From assembly GCA_004335635.1 (NCBI GenBank), contig QAXH01002577.1:1-28902 (forward strand): DNA of 28,902 nt. Reading direction: 5' to 3'. Under the pieces are notes generated by a model that was not told the DNA's origin, ran no database searches, and worked only from the letters and a program-made list of their open reading frames with translations. Position 1 is the first letter of the stretch, and each line of letters opens with the position of its first letter. Below are positions 1-11,981 of the stretch, in pieces. The translations under genes were made by a program, and so were the position numbers. Origin of the DNA: Chloromonas sp. AAM2 (Eukaryota > Chlorophyta > Chlorophyceae > Chlamydomonadales > Chlamydomonadaceae).

Positions 1-565
1 CAGTGTCAGTTGAATCAACCCCCAGTTGTAACCCAGTTGAATCTCAGTTGATACATCCAAGGTGATCTGGCCTTCATGCCAGGGGGCAAGTTGATCACTA
101 TGTTGAATCAACTTGGTGGAGTTTCAGTTGATTTACAGCAGAGTTAAAGGGGGGTACTTGTCCACCCAAAGGGGGGCACGCGCTCGAGGCACCCAAAACT
201 CACCATGCACATGCCTGCATGATCCCGTGCAGGCACAACACACGTTACAGTCTCTGGCACTGACTTTACAACCTGAGCCACCAAGGTGGACGAGACATCA
301 GGGTTAGGTTGGGCCTTTAGGTTGGGCCTGACCCCTTCAACCATAGACACTGTATCAGCTGTCCTCTAGCAGCCGAATGGCTGTGGCCAGCGCGTTGCTT
401 CATTTTTTTTACCCTATGCACCACCACAACATCAAAACGATGAAAATGAACGAATGATTCCATTGTTAAGAGATGAATCATCGTGTCAGTCATCCTTTCG
501 GCCTGACCTGGCCAGCTGTACAGTTATAGCAGTTAGCCAGAGCAGACCAGTCTTGATTGTCGTAA

Positions 566-608
566 CACAACCAAAAGAAGTTTGAACTGGCAAAAATCTT
601 TTTTTGTG
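566..608. mobile_element. Internally deleted MITE-like foldback copy
   Basis: The stretch starts CACAACCAAAAGAAGTTTG and ends with the reverse complement of CACAAAAAAAGATTTTTGCC, so two terminal arms related to those of the elements at 1607 and 2991 lie almost back to back with no interior. A diverged direct repeat of roughly 40 bp, recognisable by GCAGACCA followed by GTAACAC, lies on both sides. It is best read as a shortened member of the family; short length and arm divergence limit confidence. Confidence 0.4.
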
Positions 609-1319
609 TGGCTCTGTCCAGCTAGCCCCAGCAGACCATTCTAACTTGGTTAAAGTAACACAGTGTGCAGCATTCAAAGCACAACATGTGCACCATTAAA
701 TAACTCGGCCTCCCAATCCGGTGGAAGACCCCATGCCTCCCCAGATACCGTTTTCAGTTCTTGGCTGCCAAAGCTCATATCGTTAGGCTTTCAATAACGC
801 CGCTATGACAGAAAAAGACTGTTGCAAAGAAACTCACCAACCAATCTAAGGCTCAACGTGGCTGGCAAGAAAAAAGAAATACCCCAGAAGTGGCGACAGC
901 ATGTTCAAATAGCCCTTGCCTTGACCATTCGTTGCAGTTGCAACTGCCTATCAAGGCTTCGCCACAACCTCTTTACCAACCAAAACCTGATTTTACAGTA
1001 CCAGCTAACAGAAATGGTTATCCAATGCCCAGATAAGCCACTGCGAACAATTCACCAAGCTGGCGATCAGAATACCAACTATTGTGGCTCCAGACCAGCA
1101 CATGAAAGGCAATTTCCCACAGACATGATAACACAAAAAATGCTTTGGCCTGTTAATTCCTAGCAGCATGCAGTGCCGACCATGGCAGATACCGGCTCGT
1201 GCTAGCATCACCGCGTCACTGCCCATCAGACATTCACTTGAAAGCAGTGCTGTGGCTGTCCGTGTGGATGCCCAAGTCCTATGCATACATGGCCGTCATG
1301 TGCAAGTACGAAGGCAACA

Positions 1320-1395
1320 CGTGACATGTACTGCAAGCGGCGTCCGGACGTGACATGTACTGCTGAACATGCTTGCAAGACGTGACATGTACTGC
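1320..1395. repeat. Three spaced copies of a 15-bp motif
   Basis: CGTGACATGTACTGC or its last 14 bases occurs at 1320-1334, 1349-1363 and 1381-1395, spaced about 30 bp apart with unrelated spacers. It looks like a decayed tandem repeat; an operator array is possible but nothing else supports that. Confidence 0.5.
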
Positions 1396-1606
1396 CAGGT
1401 ACCGTTCGCACAAACAACTGCTGCCTGCCTGAGTCCACCTGAGCATGGCACAAACAAACGGCTGCCAAATCCAACTGCAAGGATTCAACCGACAAAATCC
1501 AACCAACAGCTGGCCAGCCACGTGAGCAGTGACTTATTGCAGTACAAACCCACCCCCGCATCATGTTAAGCATAACGTCTGACCTGCGCTCCCAGACACT
1601 CCAACG

Positions 1607-1731
1607 CACAAATAAAAAGAAGTTTGCCAGTTCTGGACTGCACACTGTTGCCACAGATACAGCAAGCACACAGCATGTGCTCAGGGTCAAACTCATGAAT
1701 TGTCCCAGAACTGGCAAACTTTTTTTTTGTG
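1607..1731. mobile_element. MITE-like foldback element, second copy
   Basis: The left arm contains AGTTTGCCAGTTCTGG and the right arm contains its reverse complement, CCAGAACTGGCAAACT, each bounded outward by an A- or T-rich run ending in CACAA/TTGTG. The interior of about 70 bp has no coding capacity. The same arm sequence bounds the element at 2991-3202, which makes a dispersed non-autonomous DNA transposon family the simplest explanation. Confidence 0.6.
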
Positions 1732-2429
1732 ACACATGCATTTCGTTACCTAAACATTTCAAGCCAAACCGAGCATCGTGACTACAAAGACTGGCGTTGC
1801 CACTGCTGCCGTTCGGATGAAAACCGTGACAGTTCTAAAGCATCCCCTTGCTGCCTCGAGAAGCAACTCCAAGCATCCAGTGCCACAAATGCTTTCACAT
1901 TCCAAACACACCCAGACAGTTTTTTAGTATGCCTGTCTCGTCCGCGCCGCAAATACTCCCAACACGGCTACACTCAGCAAGCCAACATCTCAAGCACCAT
2001 CATTTGCCATGTCCTTGCAAGCAAACACTCCGTAGTCCAGCTCGACCACAAAAATGCAGCTCGGTTGTATTCTTGCCAATAATCTGAATCTCCCGATTTC
2101 ACCCGGTTCACCAAAAAGCATTACTTTACCCAAGACCTGACTTGACCACACAAATCGGTACAAAAGAAGCCTACCCCAATCATTGCAGCCACCATGCGTT
2201 CCTATAATAACGAACTGAAACGTATCAAGTGTGTGACCTACATCTTACACACGTGATCACACAGCGTGATGGTAAACGTGCTGCTGGCAGGTCAAACTGC
2301 CTCCGTTTTCAGTGCCGGTTTAGAAGACCAAAGGAGTAGACAAGTGACCCACATCCCATCTGCCGAAGCTGCAGTAATTGACTGAAGGCGAATGCAAATT
2401 GTCTAGCCAGTACCAATAATGCTGGAGGG

Positions 2430-2547
2430 CCAAGGCAGTACACCAGCAGTACGCCACTGCAATACACCAGCAGGACGCCACGACAGTGCACCAGCAGTAC
2501 GCCACGGCAGTACACCAGCAGTATGCCAAGGCAGTGCACCAGCAGCA
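2430..2547. repeat. 24-bp minisatellite, about 4.5 copies
   Basis: Imperfect tandem units of the form CAGCAGTACGCCACGGCAGT plus ACAC follow each other between these points, with substitutions but no length change. A 24-bp unit keeps any reading frame open, so long open frames across it on the minus strand (an eight-residue leucine/cysteine-rich period) are artefacts of the repeat. Confidence 0.8.
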
Positions 2548-2990
2548 CATTAACATCATGTCGAACACCAGCACCAGCCTAAGGCTGCAGCAGGCCAGAA
2601 TCAGGTAAATGATACTGCTGGTCAAATCTCGCACCATGTCTACATTTTTACTTGAGCCTAAATGCTAATCTGTCAACAAATTGCTGAAAAGCGTATGCAG
2701 GCTGCATTGGCCGCATGTTGACTCGAGTCAGACAATGTGTTGCCGGCCTGTCAGATGCAATTTAAATGTTAAGAGAGGGAGGAGTTTAGTCAAGGCAAGC
2801 TGAAGCACAAAGAGGCCAAAGCACCAAGTGTAGCACACCACACGCATGTTCCGCATGCACCAGGTTTGCATTGAAAACCATGCACGTGATGGGGTAGGTA
2901 CCGCCTTGTTATGTATACTTTGTACGTCAAGTGTGAAGCCAACGAAAGTGCTGATTTACTCAATAATGCGGTCAACTCCAATTGGAGCAT

Positions 2991-3202
2991 AAAAAAAAGA
3001 TGTTTGCCAGTTCTGGGACAGTTTCCAGTATGACACTGGAGTCAGTGTGGTGACGGGAAGAAAGTCAGCCAAAGTCTAGGTCTCAGAACTTGAACCTGGA
3101 CCTTGTACTCTGGCATGAACCCTGCTATCACGGGCTTCCCTGTTGCCACACTGGTTCCAGTGCTGTTCCTGCAAACTGTCCCAGAACTGGCAAACATCTT
3201 TT
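2991..3202. mobile_element. MITE-like foldback element with near-perfect inverted ends
   Basis: About 29 bp at each end are inverted copies (left arm AAAGATGTTTGCCAGTTCTG, right arm its complement). The interior is itself an imperfect palindrome: CACTGGAGTCAGTGTGG on the left faces CACACTGGTTCCAGTG on the right, so the whole 212 bp can fold into one long hairpin. It has no coding frame of note. This is the best preserved of three related copies in the first 3.2 kb and is likely the most recent insertion. A target-site duplication is not clear. Confidence 0.7.
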
Positions 3203-3766
3203 GCGATAACATCAAAAGTTCTGTGCAACTGTCAACCCTGTTTTGCATGAAGCGAGTGTAAAATCAGATACCATGCCAAAGCATCATGCTTGCAGCTAAC
3301 CAAACAGGCCTAGTAACAGATTGCATTCGTTCGCTGTTAAGTTGAGATGGATACGGTTGCATGCGATCCATTTGCTTTATGGGCTGGCCCATGCACGTTT
3401 CCGAGCTATCTACACCAAGCCAGACCCTTGTAGAGCGGATCGAGCCCAGATGCAACTATAGTAAGGTCCTGGCACGATGTAAGCCTTGTGTAACGGCTGG
3501 CCCATGCATTTTTCAGGCGAGCCCCGTTTTAGCTATACAGCTGCGTCCCCTGGCACATGGCATTGTCAGCTAACAACAATGCCAAGGCTTTATGTGTAGC
3601 AGCTGCTGGTTTTGCTTGCAAACCCTTGCAGGGAACCGTGGTGTCACTGTTGATGCCCTGTCAGCGTTGTGACATGGCGTAGTAAGTAGCAAGTCAGGGT
3701 ATGTAGGAGGAACTGCAGTCCTTGCAGTCACAGTCGTTGGCCAACCAACCACTAACTGAAAAACGG

Positions 3767-6700
3767 TTAAGTACCAGCCCGGCGAAGCTGATCGAGCTCA
3801 GCTAGTGCGCTGAACAGCTTAGCAGGCCGTGCTGCAGCTGAGGGCGGTTTGACTGGTCCTGCCCCTGTGCCTTCCGATGCCTGGGGTGGTGCAGTCGGTG
3901 AACGTTGCGTGGTGGGCTTTCTAACATTAGGCTCAGCGGCGGTTACAGCACTTGGTTGGCTTGCTGGGCTGATCTCTGAATGTCCAGGCACGCCGGATGA
4001 CAGCTCAGACCAGCCAGAGTGGTCAGATAAGGGCGCTTGCTCAACCCCTGGCACCACATCACTAATCATACTGATCGGTGTGCTGAGCGTACTGATGCCA
4101 CACATCTCCTCCTGCCCGCCTGTTTTCGCCGCCGTTGCTGCGCTGACTAGGCCGTTGGAAGCTGGTGACCAAGGCTCGCATGCATCTGATGACCAGGGCG
4201 CCGGCCCCTGTCCTGGGCTGCTACGCCACATGTTGGATGCGGCAGCTGCGTTTTGTGAATCAGGGCTGAAGCCTGACGGAGCGGCCATCCAAGGTGTGCC
4301 AGGGGAGACTATCCAGGGCGCAGCACCAGAACCCAACGGTTGCGGGCTCACATGTGAGACCCCCGGTTGCCCGGTTGGCGGGGCGGCCCAACCGGAGGCT
4401 CCCGTAAAGGCAGGAGGCGGAGGAGTGCTTGACTTGCCCGCAAGCCCAAGTATTGCTGGTGGTGGGCTGGTGGTGGGCACAGAAACGGATCCAGAAACGG
4501 GTACAGAGAATGCACGTGACAGGCCAGGGCCCATCACGCCAGCGTCGCCGAAGGCGGGATCGACAGGTGCCGAGGCGGCGGGCGGTAGACGGTGGTGCCC
4601 GCTGCGGCTTGGTGGCATGAGACCAGTGGCTGCATTGGCAGGCATGGTCCAGACCCGGGGTGGACCATCCTGATTAGGCAGAAGTGCTGCTCCTTCCGGG
4701 ATTGAAGCGAGGGCGGAGGCGTTGCGCGAACCACCACCGGAAGAAACGGATGTGGCCATGGATGACCGTCCAAAGTTGGCAAATGGCTCCCAACTGCCGC
4801 GGCTGCGCCGGCCGTTGTTGCGGGAGTGAGATGCGTTTGACGATCGACGGGAAGACGAGCCATTTGCGACCGCGCTTTGCTGCGGTTGCGGCAGCCCGGC
4901 GTTTCCTAACGGTGCAAGCGGCAGGGTTGCAGTAGCTGCTACCATGTGCGGGACAGGCAGGCTGTATGACTGATTCATCGCGCTGCTGCTGCCGTTGTTG
5001 CCTGTGCCAGTACCAGAGTCGTTGTCCCGCTGTGCTCGGCTGCTATATGGGCCACGTTTGATAAACTGTGGGGCGGCTGTAGGCTTGGCCGCAGCAGGTG
5101 CTGCGTCTGAACTCGGACCCGGTCCGTGGCCCGCTGCTTGCTTGGCGACATTAAACAGCGAGGGTACTGGAGGTGGGTCCCAGCCTGCTAGGTTCGGTGC
5201 GGCAGTTCCTCGCCTTGGGATGGGCTTTCCTGAGGCCTGTTCAGGCTGGGGGCTGCTTGAGCCGCGTGCTGATTGCGGCGGTATGCGATTGGCTTGCTCT
5301 GTGGCAGTTGATTTGTCCTGACTGGAACCCCGTGGCACCGGGCCAGACGGGCCAGATTGTCCATCGGCCAGAGGCTGCAAGCGAATGCACAGCATTTATG
5401 TTAGCTTACCATCCGACTGTGCTGAAGCTTTCACATGGATTCGCATGGACAGCATATGGACAGCATGGCCCGATTGCCTTGAGTATGAAATCCAAACAAG
5501 GTACAGGCAAACAGAGGAGCACAGGCAGACCACATGACTGGAAACGTTTGAGTGGCAATGAGACGAAGACCCACATACGCGAACACGAAAACCCGCACCC
5601 ACCTTCTGGACAAACGATTCAATGAAAACACAACCCCACACACACCCAAACACCTAGACACACCTGCACCACCAAACACCAGCACACCTGCTACACCTGC
5701 TACACCTGCACCTAGACACACCTACACACACTCCCGCAGACACACCTGCACCACGGGCGCAAACCAGTCCCAGTTGCTGCTGCCACCACTGCTGCCGGTG
5801 CTAGGCAGACGAGTAAGGGATGACAGCCTAGCAGGCGGTGCTGATGGTGTTGTTGTTGGTGGTGATGTGACCGCCTCAGAAACGTCCCGAGTGGACCGAG
5901 GTGGTGTAAGAGCCGCAGGAGGAATGTCACGAGGGGGTGGAGACCGGCCCATTGCTCTGTTCGGAACAGATGGCAATTCAGGCTCGGGTGCCAAGCGGTA
6001 GCGCGCTTGCAAGGGCTTTGCTGATCCAGTTGGTGAGGTTAACCCTGGGCTGTTACTGCCGGCAGTTGGAAACAGTTGGGAAGCAGAAGGTGCACGTGGT
6101 GGTTTTGGAGGCGGCGTGCTTGCACTCGGTGAGACGTTGTGCAGGTCTTGAGGGGGGGAAGAATCTAGCACTGCATCCGGTGGATCAAATTCACTCGGCT
6201 GCCGGCCAAAGCTGTCCCTGCTGGGCTGCCGGCCAAAGCTGTCCCTGCTATGCTGGCGAACCAAATTACTAGACGAGCCGATGTTGTCGTTGTCCGGGTT
6301 ATAAGCCATTTTTGGAGTACTTCTGTTGCCGTTGCTGTTCCACCCGGCACCTGTGGAAAGCTGTGACTGGGGTTGGTGAGACGCGTGGGATGGGCATTGC
6401 TGGGCGGAGGAGAAACGGCTCTGTACCTGCTGCATCGGGGCGTGCCGGAAGCCTGGCATGGGCCGTGGCACGTAGGGGTGCTGGGCGGGACTTGCGGATT
6501 GTCTGCTGCGCAGCTCATTGGGGGGTTTGCTACGACTAAAGGGGTCCTGTAAGTGCGGGAGTGGGGCGGAGATGTGCGATGGCTGCCTGTCAGCATAGGG
6601 CACGTCCAGAGGAGGGGAGTCTCTGTTGTAGGAGGACGCTGAAGGGGTAAGGTGGTCCCAAATGTTGTTGCTCGGCCGGGTGAGGTCGGTGTCAATAGGA

Positions 6701-9700
6701 GACGTCCTGCGGGCAGAGATAGAAATGAAATACTAGGTCAAGATGCCGGGCGGCAATTCATGTGGCGCTGCCGGCCTGCTAGTAAATGTGCATGTGCGTG
6801 CTAAGATGTATTGTGATTCTTTCTCTCAAGATGTACTGTGATTTTTGTGCAAGTTGGGCGCGCTTGTTCACGCTGTTAGGACAACTAACAAGCTGTTATA
6901 GGCACATGCCTGCATGCCGTTCTGTTTGTTGAGTTCAAATCCAGGCGCGTGCACGTGTAGTGACCGCGGCTTGTCATCTTCAGCTTTGATGTGAACCACT
7001 GCCAAACGTGACCAGCTTGTAGAGCTGACGACCAATTCTGGCACGGACTAGCAGCACAGGGCATCACTGCCAGCTATCAGCACGAGGGGAGAGTGGTACT
7101 GGTGTGAGCTCCTGGACGTCAGAGACTCCTAGCGCATCAATTGAAGCGCATCAAAGTGAGAGCTTCTCATGGGAATAGAGACCTTACCCCTAACCCATGG
7201 GCTAACCTCCATGAGAAGCTATGTAATGAATGAGTGAATGAAAGTGAGAGCACCGCCTACAGGCATCACGTGTGCACACACCTGTTCCCGCTGCTGTGAC
7301 GGGAAGCACGTTCCAGCAGTTGATCGTACGCATCCGCGCCCTTCAACAAAGCCTGCATCTCCGCAGTCAAACCCGGTTTGACAGGGCGCGGCGGCAACAC
7401 CACCTGCCCACCCCGGCCGCCCAACACAGCACGCTGGTCCCTCCCGTCTCCCAATCCCGCACTTTGTGCGTGCCTCAGCCAGGATTTACGTCTGCTGCTT
7501 CCGCTGTCGCGTGCCATGCCGTAGCTGCCGTTTGTGAACGTTGCAGGCGGGCCTGCGGTTGCATCGCCCACAGTGCTTTGGCTGGTCTGAAACGAAGTTG
7601 GATATGCGGGACAAGGTGCGGATTGCAGCTCTGCGACTGAGTAGCTGCGTTTGGGGCGCGAGCGGGGTGGGGCCTGGCCAGCCACAGGACGGCCGCTGCT
7701 ATTGCTACGAGGCAAGGCCTGCCAGCTGGGCTGTGCAATGTGCAAGCCAGGTGGCAGCCCGTGGTTGATTGCAGGGGCTGCGGTGTTGTTGTTGCTCATG
7801 CCTTGAATGTACCAAGGCCCTTGCCCACCAAATTCAGGCAAGGGTGCGCTATAGCCCTGTTCAAAACTGGCAAGGTATTGTTGCAGCGGTGGCAAATTAG
7901 GAGCCGAGCCTGAGGGAGGTGGTATTTGAGCCAAAACAGGCGACCATTCCCGGTCTTCCGGCACACTGTATGGCCTGACTGAATCCGGCAGCCATTCTTC
8001 GTCTTCGGGCACGCTGTAGTGCTGAGCTGCATCAGGCATGGAATCCATCTGAGAAGGCATGGTGTACGCCTGTGCCTGAGCAGGCAACCACTCCTGCCGG
8101 TCCTGCTCTGCCATGCTCGTTCTGCGAGCAAGCTCTTCAACCTGCCATTGTGCCTGCTGCCGGTCCCAGCCTGCCATTGCGTTCTGCAGGGAGTCCTGCT
8201 TTGCTATTACCGGTTGCATGGTATGCGTGGTGTGGTGTGTCGGCGGTGCTCCGGGTGCAGCTGCAGCACTCCAAACCCCTTCCAATGCAGGCTGTGGCCT
8301 CTGCTGCCTACCAGCAGGCAACACAGGGGCTGATTGAGCGGGTTGCAGGGCGGCAGGTGGCAGGGGACGCTGCTGCACGTGACTGCCAGTTGCGGCCGTT
8401 TCTTGCAAACCGCTTTCCGTTTTTGACGACACGCCGTCAACGCTACGGGTGGCTTCTTCGGCAGCGGCTTCCATTTCGTCGCCCTGTGGTGCCTGTGGGC
8501 CTCGGCACCAAGTAGCACATACAGCACTCAATGGTACCATTGCTAGCGCAGCCAAGCCTGTGGCTTGTTCCAGCATTTGACGCTGCTGTTGGTGTGCGTA
8601 GAGAGGGCGACGTGCCGGCACAAAGGCGCAAAGCAACAGTGCAGGAACCGCGATCATCTGCAGGGCAGGACGACAAATCGTCAGATACTTCAGGTCACTT
8701 CTAGATATTAAACAGGTTTCATTGGTGTTCCGTGGCATTACGCCTGGTCCAAACCATCTTTAAACAACCTTTCCACTGATGCGCCCAGCCACAGACAGTG
8801 TGCATAACGGCAACAGATTCAAAAGTTGTGCGGCTTTCCTCCCCAAACCCCAAAGGCCGCGCCTTCATCAAAACTTGTGCATCGTGCAGCTGTAAATACA
8901 CGCATGGCATGGCAAGCCTATGCTCACATCGCACCTGTGCCAGCCACCAACCCGTGGCATCCGCCGCAGCACCCATGCTGAATACACTGCTGGCCAGCCC
9001 CGCACACAAGGCCATGTGGGGCCCATGTGGGCCACCTGAAAAGTAACTGAGTCGGTTATGGTGGTTGAGGCCGCTGGGCTGACCAAAACCGTCATGCACC
9101 CTCAGCAGGATCAGCAGCAGGCCTGCCTTGCCCGCCAATGACATCAGCATGGCAGGGCTTCCACACCACATGGCGGCATGGCGAGTGCCCTCCATGGTAT
9201 GACTCAGTCGTAGGGTAATGGCTGCTTCGAGAAGCAGCAGTGAGACACAGCTGCATGCCATGAGAAGGCAGGTCATTAGCAGAACAGGTCTCAATGGCCG
9301 TGTGGGCTCCTGGCTGGCGGTGCCAGCTTCTGACCAGGTTCCGTTTCTGGCGGTTTCTGGCCAACCGTCGGACAATTCCACGTGGGTAGTCAGGTGGTGT
9401 GATGTGAGTGTGAGGCTGATGACGAGCCAGCTGAGGGCATCTAGCATGTGGCAGAAGAGCTTGGTGCGAGTACTGAGGCCTGCGCATGGGTTGATACATG
9501 CCATTCCCAGCATTGCACATGGTATGGACGGTGCTAACAACCCAAGGCAGGTTCAGTGCACAGAGCCAAGCTTGGCTGTAGAAACTGAAATCAGTTGGTG
9601 CACTGTAGGTTTGACGCATGACCAACATTCACATCATGCACAGCCTTGACAATAGTCCAAGCCCTGAGGCTTGGTGGGCAAAAGGCTCAAGTCAACAGCC

Positions 9701-11981
9701 CAGAGACTAAACACACCAACCACGCAACGAAACAGAGCGACTAGGCAAGCCCACCTTGTGAGGATACTCTGTGCAGCTTGCGAGCCTCCGGTACATCTCC
9801 CTCAGACCCATCTGACGCCTTTCCCGCCCCAGCAGTCCGTCCCGCACTGCCCACAGCATCACCACTGTTAGTTCGTGCCATCCTGCTGGTGCCCTGACCC
9901 TCCTCCTGCATCCTGCTGCCTTCCCCTTGACTTCCCATCCCAGCGGAGCTGCTCAAGCCGCCATCTTGCTTGCTAGCAGCCTCCTCCCAACCCCCAGACG
10001 TCCCAGTAACCGACGATAACAGCTCTGTGACGCCCTCGCCTAAGAGAACGTCCTGTAAACTGCCGCTGTGGGTTGCTAGGAGCGTGGATGAGTCTGCCTG
10101 TTGAGAACGGGTTGCGGAACGGCGGTGACGGGAAGATGTGGCCGGTTCGTTAGGAGCGAGCAGGCCTGCCAAAAGGGGGGAGAGCAGAGGTGCTGCTAGG
10201 GTTGTTGCAAGCCCGAGGATGCCCCAGATCAGGCGGTCGGCGTGCTCATCTGCTGTCACTGCGGCCCTGGGCATTGATACGTGTGACCCCGCTTCTGCTG
10301 CCTCTGCTGCTGCTGCTGCTGCCATTGTTGCGTTGGGTGCAAGGAGCTGCAGGCACACAGCACAGATGCAATCGTCGCTGTAGGCGTGGTTAGACAGCGG
10401 AACATGGTGGGCAGGAAAGCACGTGGCACAGGTGCTAGGGCAAGGCCTGTGCAGAACTGCTTTAGTAACTGGTAAAATTTTGTGTATGCTGGCCATAACC
10501 CTGTAACATGGGCAACAGCCATTGATCCGAAGTATCTGTTTTGCGCCTCACTCAAAAACCATGTATGCGTGGACGTGTCCTGGGCTGTTGTATTGTCTCT
10601 GTTGCTGTGCTTGGCAGATACTACACCACGCACCTGCTCAGCAGCAGTGCAGACAAGGTTCAGGGGTGCACTGGCATTGAATGTGGCAGGGCACATTGCT
10701 GGCCCTGCCCAAACATTGCCTTCCACATCTGACAGCGAGGCCACGGGTTCTGAGCGTGTGGCAAGCTGGAAGAGGTACGCCGCGTGCATCGCTGACAGCA
10801 GCAGACTCCACACCACGCGCCGACCTGGAAGCTCCTGCATTGAGCAGTTACGTGCAGTGTTAGCAGTGTTGTGCACAGTAGGGCGTGGCGTGAACTGGCC
10901 TGTGAGAGCGGCTGACTGATTTGGAACGCTGGTGGCAAGACTGGTAAGAGTGTGCCTGGCACGCTGTGCAAATCAGTTGATGGACAGCTTGGACCGAAGT
11001 TGTGCTCAACCTGTCCATCCTAAGTTTGGGTTTGAGTTTGTTGGTCAAACCTGCTGACTCACTACATCACAGCAGATTATGCTAATGATTGAAGTGGTGA
11101 ACTCAGTGATGATTGAATTCGAGTTCTGCTGGCCTGCATGCATGTTTGGCATGGCGCACCTGTACAATGCAGATGCATGCTGCATACACGAATGGCAATG
11201 CCACAGATGGTTGCAGCGTGGCATTCCCCAACGGCTCCCAAAGTGGAGTGGCCGCAGCACCCATCACCAGTGCTACCAAGAGCACAAGTGGCGGCTGCGA
11301 AGGCGGGGTGGCATTGCCATGGATGCACAGGCCCATGATATCTGACAGCAGCCACAGCAGCAGCAGGCCGGTTGACAGCATGGAGAGCGCCATGGCGGGT
11401 GATGCTAGCCATGGCCAGTCGGGACCTGCAGGCATGTGGAAGCATCCGTGAAGGTGCCTGCTGGTGCTGATGCCGCTGTACCATGCGGCAGGAATCAAAG
11501 CCAGCATATGGCTGCATGTGGCAAGGGCTAGAAATGGCCATGCTTTCTCAGAAGGGGAGCTGGCTGCCAATGTGGATGCCGTAGCATGGACATGACCGGG
11601 AAGCGAAGGCTGTGGTTGCACTCGCTGCGAGGCTGGGCGTATCCAAACACGCTACCTGATGTCTGTTCAACACCACCGGCCCACAGCTTCCAAGGGATGG
11701 TTAGCAGCAGCTGCAAAAAACTGCGAGCACAAAAAGGCAGCAAGTGCAACCGTTGAGGCTCGCCTACTATGAGCATGCAACAAGATCAGGGCGATGCCAA
11801 CAAGGAAAAACGAGGCAGAGCAGCCAGGTTGGGGTTTTATTGGAAATAAATTACCCAAAAGCCACGCCGAATGGTGGGCCACATTGCCCACTATGCTCTA
11901 CCGAGAGGCGCATGGCTTGTAATTTCACATGATCAAGCGGGGACCTACCAGCACGACCAGGAGCACGCGCGGTCCCTCCAT
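3767..11981 (-). CDS. Polytopic membrane protein with very long disordered tail (9 exons, about 1,942 aa)
   Basis: Family not recognised. Exons in coding order: 11949-11981, 11656-11710, 11160-11563, 10634-10834, 9755-10346, 8935-9533, 7282-8657, 5746-6706, 3767-5374. All junctions keep frame, for example AG|G across 7282/6706. The first two exons join into a signal peptide, MEGPRVLLVV followed by LLLLTIPWKLWAGG, which fixes the ATG at 11981; an in-frame stop lies upstream. About 12 hydrophobic segments follow at residues 37-57, 81-105, 120-138, 149-163, 170-188, 270-295, 430-447, 455-472, 510-535, 550-572, 601-627 and 629-680 (two). An acidic Ser/Gly loop fills 297-428. Residues 690-1942 are low-complexity Pro/Ser/Ala/Gln, with a doubled YSVPED-EW motif, a 27-bp duplication (SRDSFGRQP) and many RxxS sites. 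Weakest points: the acceptor at 9533 (9479 is also in phase), the intron 10347-10633, which is open in one frame, and exon 3's start. It may be a receptor or transporter; no motif decides. Confidence 0.75.
5633..5745. repeat. CA-rich low-complexity tract in an intron
   Basis: Plus-strand CACACC, CACCTGCACC and TACACCTGC units are iterated through the donor end of intron 8 of the membrane-protein gene, whose donor CAG|GTGTGT sits at its right edge. The repetitive GT run on the coding strand could offer alternative donors. Confidence 0.6.
7153..7251. mobile_element. Small inverted-repeat element with 11-bp flanking duplication
   Basis: AAAGTGAGAGC occurs at 7153-7163 and again at 7241-7251. 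Between them the 12-bp arms AGCTTCTCATGG (7161-7172) and CCATGAGAAGCT (7209-7220) are perfect complements around a 36-base loop. Direct repeats outside an inverted repeat fit a short foldback insertion with a target-site duplication. It lies in intron 7 of the membrane-protein gene, close to the donor. It is unrelated in sequence to the MITE family of the first 3.2 kb. Confidence 0.5.

Larger units (their letters stand above)
1..3766. other. Intergenic region without a convincing gene
   Basis: No reading frame here shows protein-like composition together with matching splice sites. It holds three MITE-like foldback copies (566-608, 1607-1731, 2991-3202), a 24-bp tandem repeat near 2430-2547, a three-copy 15-bp motif at 1320-1395 and several CAGTTGA motifs in the first 130 bases. 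Part of 3300-3766 should be the 3' untranslated region of the minus-strand membrane-protein gene. No TTACA (the reverse of TGTAA) was seen between 2700 and 3766, so its poly(A) site is unplaced. Confidence 0.5.

Noticed and set aside
1226..1762. 178-codon minus-strand open frame
   Set aside because: It crosses a MITE-like element and the 15-bp repeats, with no splice support or protein-like motif.
2309..2637. Minus-strand frames with a Leu/Val/Cys-rich eight-residue period
   Set aside because: They are translations of the 24-bp minisatellite.
3849..4673. 274-codon plus-strand open frame
   Set aside because: It lies opposite the last exon of the minus-strand membrane-protein gene. The long frame follows from the GC-rich, stop-poor composition of that exon.
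8755..8934. Extension of exon 6 to a donor ATG|GTTTGG at 8755
   Set aside because: Also in phase, but the donor CAG|GTGCGA at 8935 is much stronger and matches other donors of the gene. The extension would add a non-hydrophobic segment between two membrane helices.
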